DNA of 17,991 bases from Puniceicoccales bacterium (GCA_031273725.1 JAISRG010000015.1:1-17991); one strand, 5' to 3'. Shown: positions 6,013-14,046, counted from the stretch's first letter. Notes: a model not told the origin generated them from the sequence alone. Made by a program: numbers and translations.

Positions 6013-6981
6013 CTAGCGCGCAAGCATGGAATCCATGGTGTTTAGTGGTTGTTCTAGCCGAATATCGAGCTTGGCAAATAGACTTTTATCCATTCCATCT
6101 TTTACATTATTAACGGTGAGTAGTTTTTCACTGGAAAACAAAGCATTTGCCCCGGCAAACATGCACAGAGCCTGTATCCCATCTGGGAAAGTATTGCGTC
6201 CCGCTGCAATCTTTACATAGGATCTGGGCATTAGAATTCTTGCCAATGCAATCAACCGAACAAAGTCGAAATCGTCGATGGGGTGGCTATTATCAACGCT
6301 TGTCCCAGGAATTTTCACCAATTTGTTTATGGGCACACATTGGGGAGGTGGTTTTAAATTGGCCAGTAAAACGAGCATTTTTATCCTATCATCATTTGTT
6401 TCTCCCATGCCAACGATTCCACCCGAACATACATTAATTCCGGCACTTTGGACGGCGGTTATGGTTTTGATTCGGTCATCAATGGTGTGCGTTGAGATTA
6501 TTTTGCCGTAAAAATCAGGGGATGTGTCGACATTGTGATTGTAATAGTCCAATCCGGATTGTTTTAATTTCAAGGCCTGTTCTTTGCTAATCATGCCAAT
6601 GGTCACGCAGGTTTCCATGCCAAGTGATTTTACTTCTTTTACCATTTTGCAAATTTTATCAAACTCCATTTCGGATGACGGACATCTTCCGGAAGTACTC
6701 ATGCAAAATCTGCTGGCTCCCCTATTTTTGGCTTCCCGTGCTGCTGCTACCACAGTTTCTAAACTTAACATCGGCTGTTTGGGAAACTTTGACCCATTTC
6801 TAATGGACTGGGCACAGTAGGCACAATCTTCCGAACAACCTCCTGTCTTTACACTCAGAATGCCACTTATCTGTACCGTCTGTCCGTCGAAATTCTGAAC
6901 ATGCACATCGTGGGCCGTTCGGATAAGCTTAAAAAATGGATAATTGAAAATTTCCTTCGCTCTTTCAAAAGTATTTTCCAT
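6013..6981 (-). CDS. bioB: biotin synthase
   Basis: Radical-SAM enzyme that inserts sulfur into dethiobiotin. At 322 aa it has normal length. The [4Fe-4S] ligands are C49, C53 and C56 in 'GGCSEDCAYCAQS'. The [2Fe-2S] ligands are seen in 'SRFCMSTSGR', 'METCVTIGM' and 'INVCSGGIVGMGE', plus the Arg in 'KIAAGRNTF'. 'YYNHNVDTS' is the classic substrate-binding segment. It is the last gene of bioD-bioA-bioB, 9 nt after the bioA stop and without its own Shine-Dalgarno. Its final codons are copied in part at 4397-4416. The antitoxin start lies 87 bp downstream in the same direction. Confidence 0.97.
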   Translation of the reverse strand: MENTFERAKEIFNYPFFKLIRTAHDVHVQNFDGQTVQISGILSVKTGGCSEDCAYCAQSIRNGSKFPKQPMLSLETVVAAAREAKNRGASRFCMSTSGRCPSSEMEFDKICKMVKEVKSLGMETCVTIGMISKEQALKLKQSGLDYYNHNVDTSPDFYGKIISTHTIDDRIKTITAVQSAGINVCSGGIVGMGETNDDRIKMLVLLANLKPPPQCVPINKLVKIPGTSVDNSHPIDDFDFVRLIALARILMPRSYVKIAAGRNTFPDGIQALCMFAGANALFSSEKLLTVNNVKDGMDKSLFAKLDIRLEQPLNTMDSMLAR

Positions 6982-6990
6982 GGCAATTTT

Positions 6991-8226
6991 TCATAAAAAT
7001 TTGTTAACGATCGCATACACCTTGTCCAATTCTTCTTCCGTTATGCAATAGGGCGGCAGAAAATATATCGTATCGCCCAACGACCGCAGAAATATTCCTT
7101 CTTTAAACGCGGACTCTACCAGGTGATTACGCCGTGCCGACGAATTAACATCAAAGGCTGACATCGTACCAATGGTTCTCCTCCTGTGAACATTTTTTAA
7201 AACAGCCCTTCGGTGAAATTCCGATATCATTTTAATATTTTCGAGGGTATCCCGGCGCAGGAGTATTTCCAATGATTTATTGGCGGCGGCACAGGAAATT
7301 GGGTTTGCCGTATAGGAATGGCCATGGGCAAAAGTTTTGCGGAGATCATCGGATAGAAATGCACCGTAAATTTTTTCCGTGGTTATGGTCATTCCAAGGG
7401 GCAAAAATCCACCGGTAATGCCCTTCGATAAACAGATGAAGTCGGGTATGATTTTTGTATGGTCCATGGCAAACATTTTCCCGGTGCGATAAAATCCAGT
7501 CATGACCTCGTCGAAGATTACAAGAATTCCATGCCGGCGAATGGCGTTTACCAACTTTTCAAGGAATTCGGAGCGGTATAACTTCATCCCGGCGGCACCT
7601 TGCAGGAGGGGTTCAACGATGATGGCACAGACCCTATCTCCCATTGCCGATAATTTTTGTTCCCACTCTTCTAGAATTTTAGCCTCTTGTTCTTCTATGT
7701 TCTCAACACCTTCGTAATATTCCGGCACATCTATTTGGTGAGTATTGAAAAATAGTTCGGAAAATGTCGAATGGTACTGGGAGGATCTGCCCGCAACACT
7801 CATCGCGCCAAAGGTATCCCCGTGGTATCCTCCTTTCAAACAAAGGAACGAGTTTCTCTTTCCCATGCCAATATTTTTAAAGTATTGGTAGGCCATTTTG
7901 AGGGCAACTTCCACGGCAGTGGACCCATTATCGGAAAAGAAAAACTTCGACAGGGGTGGCGGAAGTAATTTTTTCAAATTTTTTACCAACATCTCCCCTG
8001 GACCGTGGGAAAATTTGGTAAATATGACATGTTCGAGAGTTTTGGCTTGGGAATATATGGCTTCTGCGATTTCCCCGTTTCCATGGCCGTGGATATTGAC
8101 CCACCAACTGGATATCATGTCGATGTACTTTTCCCCGCTCTCAGAAAACAGATAAATCCCTTCTCCCCTGGTTATTTTGATTGGGGGAGCTGTCATTTTT
8201 TCCTGTGTAAATGGTCGCCAAATCAT
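6991..8226 (-). CDS. bioA: adenosylmethionine-8-amino-7-oxononanoate aminotransferase
   Basis: PLP-dependent class III aminotransferase converting KAPA to DAPA with S-adenosylmethionine as amino donor. It has 411 aa. It shows 'WRPFTQEK' at the N-terminus, 'SSWWVNIHGHGN' (the WW typical of BioA), 'FFSDNGSTAVEVALKMAYQY', 'GGYHGDTFGAMSV', 'VIFDEVMTGFYRTG' (PLP Asp), and 'CLSKGITGGFLPLG' with the Schiff-base lysine. Its style recalls BioA of Bacteroidota and some symbionts, which would fit acquisition of the operon, but this needs a tree. ATGA overlap with the bioD stop (8223-8226) indicates coupled translation. Confidence 0.96.
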   Translation of the reverse strand: MIWRPFTQEKMTAPPIKITRGEGIYLFSESGEKYIDMISSWWVNIHGHGNGEIAEAIYSQAKTLEHVIFTKFSHGPGEMLVKNLKKLLPPPLSKFFFSDNGSTAVEVALKMAYQYFKNIGMGKRNSFLCLKGGYHGDTFGAMSVAGRSSQYHSTFSELFFNTHQIDVPEYYEGVENIEEQEAKILEEWEQKLSAMGDRVCAIIVEPLLQGAAGMKLYRSEFLEKLVNAIRRHGILVIFDEVMTGFYRTGKMFAMDHTKIIPDFICLSKGITGGFLPLGMTITTEKIYGAFLSDDLRKTFAHGHSYTANPISCAAANKSLEILLRRDTLENIKMISEFHRRAVLKNVHRRRTIGTMSAFDVNSSARRNHLVESAFKEGIFLRSLGDTIYFLPPYCITEEELDKVYAIVNKFL

Positions 8227-8822
8227 CCAAACACCTCCCTAATTTCGGATGGGACGCGAATGGATCGCAACGTCCCATTTAAATCATTGCCATAGGGAAT
8301 GTTGGCAAGTATTTTTAGTCCGGAAAACAGTTCAATCGTCTCCCGGATATTTTCTTCCATGTCTCCATTTATAATTATGCCAAGGATATCAACCTTCCTG
8401 GTTTTTAAAACCTCCACAGTCATTAGTATGTGATTGATTACTCCCAGCTTTGATTTTGCCACAACAATGGCCTTGGCATTAAAAAGTTTGATCAGGTCTA
8501 CCATGTAAAAGCCGGGTTTGATCGGTACCAAAATACCACCGGCACCCTCGATAACCGTGTTATCTATCTGCCGTTTAAACAATCCCCCGTCAATGGAAAT
8601 GTTGTCGATTTCTGCGGCGTTGTAGGGAGACAGCGGGGCACTTAACCTATAAACTTCTCCCATAATTTTTGTGTGAGGGGAAAGATTTTTTACCGTTTCG
8701 CTATCCAGCGTATTCCCAGTTTGGATCGGTTTCCAATAGGCAGCACCAACATGCTGGCATATCCAAGCTGCTATGGTTGTTTTTCCAACATCCGTGTCCG
8801 TTCCTGTCACAAAAATATTCAC
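8223..8822 (-). CDS. bioD: dethiobiotin synthetase
   Basis: ATP-dependent carboxylase closing the ureido ring of dethiobiotin. It has 199 aa from a GTG start. P-loop 'GTDTDVGKTT' begins at residue 6, 'KPIQTG' supplies substrate contacts, and 'VIEGAGGILVP' carries the Mg2+/ATP-binding acid. The frame stays open upstream to 9224, but those extra 134 residues are antisense to the pseudopilin gene and have no BioD character. GTG at 8822 places NIFVTGTDTDVGKT exactly at the family's N-terminus. The TAGG just upstream is a weak ribosome site. It is the first gene of the operon, divergent from the pseudopilin gene across about 100 bp. Confidence 0.94.
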   Translation of the reverse strand: MNIFVTGTDTDVGKTTIAAWICQHVGAAYWKPIQTGNTLDSETVKNLSPHTKIMGEVYRLSAPLSPYNAAEIDNISIDGGLFKRQIDNTVIEGAGGILVPIKPGFYMVDLIKLFNAKAIVVAKSKLGVINHILMTVEVLKTRKVDILGIIINGDMEENIRETIELFSGLKILANIPYGNDLNGTLRSIRVPSEIREVFG

Positions 8823-8902
8823 CGCGCCTATTGTTCTATTCTGGGCCCAGGAATACGATAAATGCCCATAGACACAATGAAAAAGTATTGGTGCATTAGC
8901 CC

Positions 8903-8930
8903 TTGACACGGGTGATGAAATTGATATGCT
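8903..8930 (+). promoter_or_regulatory. promoter of the pseudopilin gene, leaderless geometry
   Basis: Perfect TTGACA at 8903-8908, 16-bp spacer, TATGCT at 8925-8930. The annotated ATG (8926) lies inside the -10 box. If this promoter is used, translation would begin at the in-frame GTG at 8938, which sits 7 nt after the -10 box. Confidence 0.5.
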
Positions 8931-9654
8931 CGGTACTGTGCGTTGGGATAAGAGGAATAAAGCATTTACTCTGGTAGAGTTACTGACCGTTGTTTCGGTA
9001 ATCGTAATATTGGCCGCCATATTGATGCCATTGGTGGGAAATGCGATAAACGACGCAAAGAAGCTGAGAGCATTAAAAAATTTGCAGCAAATCGCAACGG
9101 CATACGTAAGTTTTTCGCTAAAAGACCGTTTTGGGGAATTAAACAGTTGCAAAAACGCAGCGGAATGGGCGGGGGTACTTTCCAGGCACGAGGAATTGAA
9201 TATTGCATCGATTTTCATCTTCAATGATGATTACCTGGTTGAGTCAAATCGCCGAACGGTTCCGAAAACCATTGGTATTCGGAAAAATGGCAAATGGCAC
9301 ATTAATCCAGACTTCGAGAATTTTCCCATGAGCGTCGTTGTAATTTCCGGTATTGCCAGTCGATCTCCCGCGGCAACCACTCCGATTGCCTATAGCAGAG
9401 GTCTCGATCCACAAAGTGGCCAATGGCGTTCTGCGAGCGGAGATGATGGTGGAATTTATGGGGAAAGTGGAGGTATTATCGTTTTCCTGGATGGCCATGC
9501 CGAGTTTTATCCAAATTTGACAGACCCAGCAAATATGCTCGTAAACTACTATACGGGCGAAAAAACATCGAAAATTTCGGAGGCAGTGAATACCGGAGCT
9601 CGTGCCCTATCGTGGACAGGAGTAGAATGGGAAGCCGGAAATAAAGAACATTGA
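8926..9654 (+). CDS. type II secretion/type IV pilin-like protein (pseudopilin)
   Basis: Inner-membrane protein processed by prepilin peptidase and possibly assembled into a pseudopilus, or simply surface-anchored, as in the large pseudopilin families of Verrucomicrobiota and Lentisphaerota. It has 242 aa. The basic leader 'WDKRNKA' is cut before F14; 'FTLVELLTVVSVIVILAAILMPLV' is the N-methylation and membrane helix with Glu at mature position 5. A coiled stretch 'NAINDAKKLRALKNLQQIATAY' follows. The C-terminal domain has 'YGESGGIIVFLDGHAEFYPNL', the H/DG signature of this group. No secretion genes are nearby, so a role in a specific machine cannot be claimed. The true start may be GTG 8938 because of the promoter. 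It precedes efp by 87 bp. Confidence 0.85.
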   Translation: MLGTVRWDKRNKAFTLVELLTVVSVIVILAAILMPLVGNAINDAKKLRALKNLQQIATAYVSFSLKDRFGELNSCKNAAEWAGVLSRHEELNIASIFIFNDDYLVESNRRTVPKTIGIRKNGKWHINPDFENFPMSVVVISGIASRSPAATTPIAYSRGLDPQSGQWRSASGDDGGIYGESGGIIVFLDGHAEFYPNLTDPANMLVNYYTGEKTSKISEAVNTGARALSWTGVEWEAGNKEH

Positions 9655-9741
9655 ATGGCATTGGAATCATGCATCCTTTCATAAACTCAAAAATTTCCTA
9701 AAAAGCTTGATTTTCCACCCGTAAAATACAGGAAATTTACC

Positions 9742-10299
9742 ATGGCCAATCCAACCGACATTAGAAAGGGTAAAGTAATAGACTATAACGGTGTTCCACA
9801 TTCCGTCCTGGAAGTTCAACACAGGACCCAGGGACGACAAGCGGGATTTGTTCAGGTTGTCATGCGGAATTTGAGTACCGGTGCGTCCACGGCCGTTAAA
9901 TTTTTATCCTCCGACAATGTGACATTTTTGACAACAAGCACGATAACGCTGGAATATTCCTATGTCGACGACATGGGCCACCATTTTTTAGACCCGGAAA
10001 CCTACGAGGACATTTGTTTGCCAAACGAATTGGTTGAATGTAAAAAAAAGTTTCTAGCCATTGGGAAACCCTATGACGTTGCCTGTGTAAATGATAAACC
10101 CGTGGAAATTGTTCTGCCAGCTTCAATTACGATGAAGGTTATCGATGCTCCAGATGGTGTCCGAGGTGACACCGCTTCAAGCGTACAAAAGCCTGCTACG
10201 ACAGAAACAGGACTGGTCGTCCAAGTACCACTGTTTATAAAACCCGGGGAAACTATCCGTGTCAGTTCCGACGATGGCTCATACATTGGTAGGGCGTGA
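9742..10299 (+). CDS. efp: elongation factor P
   Basis: Translation factor that binds between P and E sites and rescues ribosomes stalled at polyproline. It has 185 aa, the standard length, with three beta-barrel domains. KOW-like domain I (1-65) has 'ADIRKG-type' start 'PTDIRKGKVIDYNGVPHSVLE'. Domain II follows ('DPETYEDICLP' near 90-105), then the OB domain III with 'GDTASSVQKPATTETGLVVQVP' and 'FIKPGETIRVSSDDGSYIGRA'. The domain I loop reads Q30-G31-R32-Q33-A34: the residue equivalent to E. coli K34 is arginine. No modifying enzyme (EarP, EpmA/B) lies in the window. AGGA about 11 nt before the ATG is a weak Shine-Dalgarno. Confidence 0.96.
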   Translation: MANPTDIRKGKVIDYNGVPHSVLEVQHRTQGRQAGFVQVVMRNLSTGASTAVKFLSSDNVTFLTTSTITLEYSYVDDMGHHFLDPETYEDICLPNELVECKKKFLAIGKPYDVACVNDKPVEIVLPASITMKVIDAPDGVRGDTASSVQKPATTETGLVVQVPLFIKPGETIRVSSDDGSYIGRA

Positions 10300-10355
10300 A
10301 GCGTTTGCATTTTTTAACCTCCAGATGTCAGCCGATTTCCATGGCAACAAAGTTG

Positions 10356-11552
10356 TCAGGCCACATTACTTTCTTCGGAAAAATTTCCCAACCGAAAGCG
10401 GCAGACAATGCAGTCAATTAGCTGCGCAAATGCACCATTACCGAGGACATTGGCGGATGTGCAGATTGGGTCCATTAGGACGTAGAGCGAAAAAATCAGG
10501 GATGACATGGCATCGTTGAAACCAAAGCAGCGCTCAATGATCGGAAGCATGACAATTATGCCTCCGCCCGGAACAGCCGCCACGGAAAACTTCGCGACGA
10601 CAAACTGTATGACGAAAATCAGATACAGTGCCGCCGATGGCTGCGGCAATCCGAAGCTCTTCAGAATGGCATATATGAAAATTGGAATCGCTATGCAGTC
10701 CCCGAGCAGATGTATGTTTGTCGTAATCGATACAATGGATTTTGCAAGGGACTTGTTGGAAGTATTTTTTTCAACGGCAACGATGGTATACGGCAACGCG
10801 GAAGCGCTCGACATGCTGCCAAATGCGCAAATTACCGCCGGGATCATATTCTTCATCGATCGCCAAGCGTTCTCCGGATGCAGGCCACTGGCGATGAAGT
10901 AAAAAAGCGAAATGTACACGGCAAGGGTCGCAATGATAACTGCCACGATGATGGCATATTGCCGAACAAGCAGCAAAACCATTCCATCATATTGCATTTT
11001 TAAAATAAAACCAAAAAGAAAGAAAGGAATTACAAATGAAATATACGACAACAGACGCGAAACTATGATATCAAACACATTCAATATTTTCTGGGAGTAC
11101 GTTGGCGAAACCTTGGGAACAAAAATTCCACAAATTACACCAAATATCATGGCAAACGCATTCGAAATGATCTTCGGAAATTGTAAATTAAATAGCGGAA
11201 CCAACTCGTTTCCGGCGGCTACCTGTGCCAGTGATAAGTCCATGGAATGTACGCCTTCGCCTACAAAATGACTCATATAGGTCGCCAGAAAATTCGAACA
11301 GCAGAGCAATCCTAAGGCTATCGCGAAAATTTTTGATGCGCCCTGCCCCAGGCGTTGAAATGTCGAAAAAATCAAGCCAAAAATCAAAACCGGCAGTACG
11401 AAAATTATGGCAGATTTCAATGTCACACTAATGGCCAAAAATAGACGTAGAAAATTCAATGGTATCACATCGATGCATAGACATGCCACAATGATCAACG
11501 CAAAAAAGTATAAATGGCCCCTTTTCACAATACCATATCTGTTGCTCAACAA
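10356..11552 (-). CDS. dicarboxylate/amino acid:cation symporter (DAACS family)
   Basis: Inner-membrane secondary transporter related to GltP/SstT, likely taking up glutamate, aspartate, serine or a C4-dicarboxylate with H+ or Na+. It has 398 aa and about eight long hydrophobic helices. The signature regions of the two re-entrant hairpins are present: 'GSMSSASALPYTIVA' (family SSSATLP) and 'VAAVPGGGIIVMLPIIE' (family AGVPGGG), with 'NIHLLGDCIAIPIF' in place of the usual NMDGTA helix and 'MDPICTSANVLGNGA' in place of D.RT..NV.GD. The substrate-binding Arg of that last motif is not evident, so substrate specificity probably differs. The first possible codon is TTG 11552; GTG at residue 9 is an alternative. 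TTGACA lies at 11563-11568 just upstream. Confidence 0.85.
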   Translation of the reverse strand: MLSNRYGIVKRGHLYFFALIIVACLCIDVIPLNFLRLFLAISVTLKSAIIFVLPVLIFGLIFSTFQRLGQGASKIFAIALGLLCCSNFLATYMSHFVGEGVHSMDLSLAQVAAGNELVPLFNLQFPKIISNAFAMIFGVICGIFVPKVSPTYSQKILNVFDIIVSRLLSYISFVIPFFLFGFILKMQYDGMVLLLVRQYAIIVAVIIATLAVYISLFYFIASGLHPENAWRSMKNMIPAVICAFGSMSSASALPYTIVAVEKNTSNKSLAKSIVSITTNIHLLGDCIAIPIFIYAILKSFGLPQPSAALYLIFVIQFVVAKFSVAAVPGGGIIVMLPIIERCFGFNDAMSSLIFSLYVLMDPICTSANVLGNGAFAQLIDCIVCRFRLGNFSEESNVA

Positions 11553-11735
11553 ACACGGGGTGTCAATTCTTTTTTCAAATTTTTACAAAAATACAAAACT
11601 GCACTAAACGACGGTAGTTCTATGGTTGATGTTCAAAGCGAAAGCAGGGTGATTGTAAAAAGCGCAAGTATGACGCCGAAGGTAGGAAAGTTCATTCTTG
11701 AGCCGAGCCCAGTAATGCTCGAAAAGCATACTGAA

Positions 11736-12086
11736 TTAGCCCGGGGGCCAGGCCATTGGCCTCCCAGATAACAGGTGGATATGTAAATGGGGGACTGTTT
11801 CTCCCGCCTGCTGTCCATTGTTTATTACCAACCGAAATCCGGTCAAATTGTGGGACTTGGCAAAATCCTTTGCCATGATCAGTAATTTTCCAAGCAGCTC
11901 AGCATCACCATTTTGAGCGGCTTCAATCCTATCAATTCTCTTTTTGGGAATGATCAATGCGTGAATCGGAGCCTGTGGATTAATGTCACGAATGATCACA
12001 GCGATGTCGTTTTCGAAAATGATATCAGCTGGGACCTCTCCGTTGATTATTTTTTCAAAAATTGTTTTTTCTTCCACGGGGGGCAT
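11736..12086 (-). CDS. HIT-family purine nucleoside phosphoramidase (HinT-like)
   Basis: Small histidine-triad hydrolase acting on adenosine phosphoramidates and acyl-AMPs. It has 116 aa. 'MPPVEEKTIFEKIINGEVPADIIFEND' is the HinT N-terminus. The active site is 'HLHIHLL' preceded by 'NNGQQAGETVPH', and the C-terminus 'GRPMAWPPG' is characteristic of bacterial HinT, so the gene is complete. It is divergent from tgt, with about 100 bp between starts. The 183 bp between its stop and the symporter start hold no convincing gene; a 41-codon frame at 11604-11729 lacks a ribosome site and is not called. Confidence 0.94.
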   Translation of the reverse strand: MPPVEEKTIFEKIINGEVPADIIFENDIAVIIRDINPQAPIHALIIPKKRIDRIEAAQNGDAELLGKLLIMAKDFAKSHNLTGFRLVINNGQQAGETVPHLHIHLLSGRPMAWPPG

Positions 12087-12187
12087 ATTTTATAAAAGAA
12101 ACACTTTTGCAAACATTTATCCGTAAAAATTATCAAAAGATTTTTTTATTGGAAAAAGCGATATTTCCTTTCAAATGCACACATGTC

Positions 12188-13381
12188 ATGGCAATTGAAA
12201 CCTTTACATTTAAGATAACCCACGGGTGTAAAAATACCATGGCCCGCCGCGGTGTTTTATCAACTCCCCACGGCATAATTAACACGCCGAATTTTATATT
12301 TTGTGCTACAAAAGGGGCGATGAAGTCGCTTGCAACGGCAGATCTTGCAGCTACGGGGGCAGAAATTATGCTATCGAACACCTACCACCTGATGCTTCAG
12401 CCTGGGGCTGATATTGTGGCGATGAATGGAGGGTTGCACAAAATGTTAGATTGGAACAGGCCGATGTTGACAGATTCGGGAGGTTTTCAGGTTTTCAGCC
12501 TTGGACATGGTGGAGTGGCAAATGAGATTAAGGGGCGAAGGAATTTTTCACCGCATTGCAGTAAAACCCTGCTGAAAATTACGGAGGAGGGTGCATTTTT
12601 TCGTTCCTACATTGATGGGACAAAGCATTGGTTAACCCCGGAAATATCAATCCAAGTGCAAAGAAAACTGGGAGCTGACATAGTCCTAGTATTCGATGAA
12701 TGCACGCCATTCCACGTCGATCGGAAATATACCGCACTTTCAATGGCCAGAAGTCATCGATGGGAATTGCGTAGCCTGGCAGAGTTTAAAAAAAATGACA
12801 ACGGCACACAGGCGCTGTACGGCATAATCCAGGGAGGTATCTACGGAGATCTGCGGAAAGAGAGCGCGGACTTTGTTGCAAACAATGATTTCTTTGGGCA
12901 GGCAATTGGAGGAAGCTTGGGTGGCACGAAGGCCCAAATGCACGAAACGGTTGAAATGATAAGCCAACACATCGATCGTTCTCTTCCAATTCACCTACTT
13001 GGTATCGGTGGCATTACGGATATTTGGCATGGCGTAAAAAATGGAATCGATACCTTCGACTGCGTATACCCTACTCGTCTGGCCCGCCATGGGGGTGCCC
13101 TATGCGCACCATTTTCCAATGGGGGAAAAGAATTTATAAATCTGAACAATTCATGTTACCGGGAAGATATTTCTCCCATTGATGCCACATGTGATTGTCA
13201 TTGTTGCCAACATTTTTCACGTTCCTACATTCACCATTTGTTCAAAGCGAAGGAAATGCTTGGTGGGCAATTGTTAACCATTCACAATGCACGATTCATG
13301 GTGCGACTCATGGAAACAATACGCCGATCCATAGAGAGCGGAACATTCAAAGATGAATTCAAAAAATGGACAATATTCTAG
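12188..13381 (+). CDS. tgt: tRNA-guanine transglycosylase
   Basis: Exchanges G34 of GUN-anticodon tRNAs for a deazaguanine base in queuosine synthesis or queuine salvage. It has 397 aa from the ATG at 12188; a longer frame from 12062 adds 42 residues without family similarity and overlaps the start of the HIT gene. Catalytic residues: D96 in 'TDSGGFQVFS', nucleophile D291 in 'TFDCVYPTRLARHG', and D170-E171-C172 in 'VFDECTPF'. Zinc ligands are C335, C337, C340 and H366 ('CDCHCC' ... 'LLTIHN'). The substrate pocket reads 'IGGSLGGTK' (240-248) where preQ1-type enzymes have GGLAVGE, so the valine (Zymomonas V233) is G245 and the Glu is T247. No queuosine biosynthesis gene is in the window. Confidence 0.96.
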   Translation: MAIETFTFKITHGCKNTMARRGVLSTPHGIINTPNFIFCATKGAMKSLATADLAATGAEIMLSNTYHLMLQPGADIVAMNGGLHKMLDWNRPMLTDSGGFQVFSLGHGGVANEIKGRRNFSPHCSKTLLKITEEGAFFRSYIDGTKHWLTPEISIQVQRKLGADIVLVFDECTPFHVDRKYTALSMARSHRWELRSLAEFKKNDNGTQALYGIIQGGIYGDLRKESADFVANNDFFGQAIGGSLGGTKAQMHETVEMISQHIDRSLPIHLLGIGGITDIWHGVKNGIDTFDCVYPTRLARHGGALCAPFSNGGKEFINLNNSCYREDISPIDATCDCHCCQHFSRSYIHHLFKAKEMLGGQLLTIHNARFMVRLMETIRRSIESGTFKDEFKKWTIF

Positions 13382-13462
13382 TCCTCATAACCATGGGCAT
13401 AGCGTACGCCATGCAGCTAAAAAACAGCGTCACATTGTTGTGCCCTACAAGCATTCCGCTTC

Positions 13463-14041
13463 TCACTTTTTTGCTTCTGGAGGCATGGCCTCTTTTTCCG
13501 CAAGTAACCAATTTGCAAACTCAAAAAGTGATGGAAAAATTTTAATGTTTTTGCTTTCTGGGGATTCTAGGAAGGATGTTTTCGCTTCTTCGTTAGTTGC
13601 GATCAGTACGGCATTTATCTGTGCATTTATGCCGGCAAAGACGTCGCTTGCTTTGTCCCCGGCCATGTAACAGTGTTCCTTCAAAAGGTCAAACTTTGCT
13701 ATCATTTCGACTATAAACTTTGGCGATGGTTTTCTGTAGACCGGAATATCATCGGGGGATTCCGGAGCCATGCAGATTGCATCGAATACATTCGGTCCAT
13801 GGCCAAGTAGTTCCATCATGCGCAGGTTGCATTTTGATACTTCATCCATTGTGATTATTCCCCGTGCTACTCCGCTCTGATTGCTAAATAGAAACAGCAT
13901 GCATTTCGCCGATTTTAAATTTGAAATAGCGTCTTTGGCTCCGGGCAATAATTCAACGTCATTGAGGTCTTTGAGGTAATTTTTATCGACGATAATAGTA
14001 CCATCCCTATCGAGGAAAACAGCTGTTTTGACCGCGGCCAT
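13463..14041 (-). CDS. HAD-superfamily phosphatase, GmhB/HisB-N-like
   Basis: HAD-IIIA phosphatase resembling GmhB (heptose-1,7-bisphosphate 7-phosphatase of LPS core synthesis) and the phosphatase half of HisB. It has 192 aa. Motif I is 'FLDRDGT' with D11 and D13; motif II 'FSNQSGVARG' (S53-N54-Q55); motif III lysine K104 in 'YRKPSP'; motif IV 'GDKASD' with D128 and D132. The structural zinc loop of GmhB (Cys-x-His ... Cys-x-Cys) is missing: the stretch C90-MAPESPDDIPVYRK keeps one Cys only. The enzyme therefore belongs to a zinc-less branch, and its substrate cannot be fixed. It lies 5 nt after the membrane-protein gene, the last gene of the upp operon. Confidence 0.8.
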   Translation of the reverse strand: MAAVKTAVFLDRDGTIIVDKNYLKDLNDVELLPGAKDAISNLKSAKCMLFLFSNQSGVARGIITMDEVSKCNLRMMELLGHGPNVFDAICMAPESPDDIPVYRKPSPKFIVEMIAKFDLLKEHCYMAGDKASDVFAGINAQINAVLIATNEEAKTSFLESPESKNIKIFPSLFEFANWLLAEKEAMPPEAKK

Positions 14042-14046
14042 TGTGT

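Noticed and set aside
5927..6013. 29-residue extension of the antitoxin
   Set aside because: It crosses the palindrome and promoter-like DNA, and Phd-type proteins begin at the MNITLTNF strand.
8823..9224. N-terminal extension of bioD
   Set aside because: The extra residues are antisense to the pseudopilin gene and absent from the BioD family; GTG 8822 fits the P-loop position.
11604..11729. 41-codon minus-strand frame after the HIT gene
   Set aside because: No Shine-Dalgarno, no family resemblance, and a competing frame in the same DNA; the HIT C-terminus is already complete.
12062..12187. 42-residue extension of Tgt
   Set aside because: No similarity to Tgt N-termini, and it overlaps the divergent HIT gene start.
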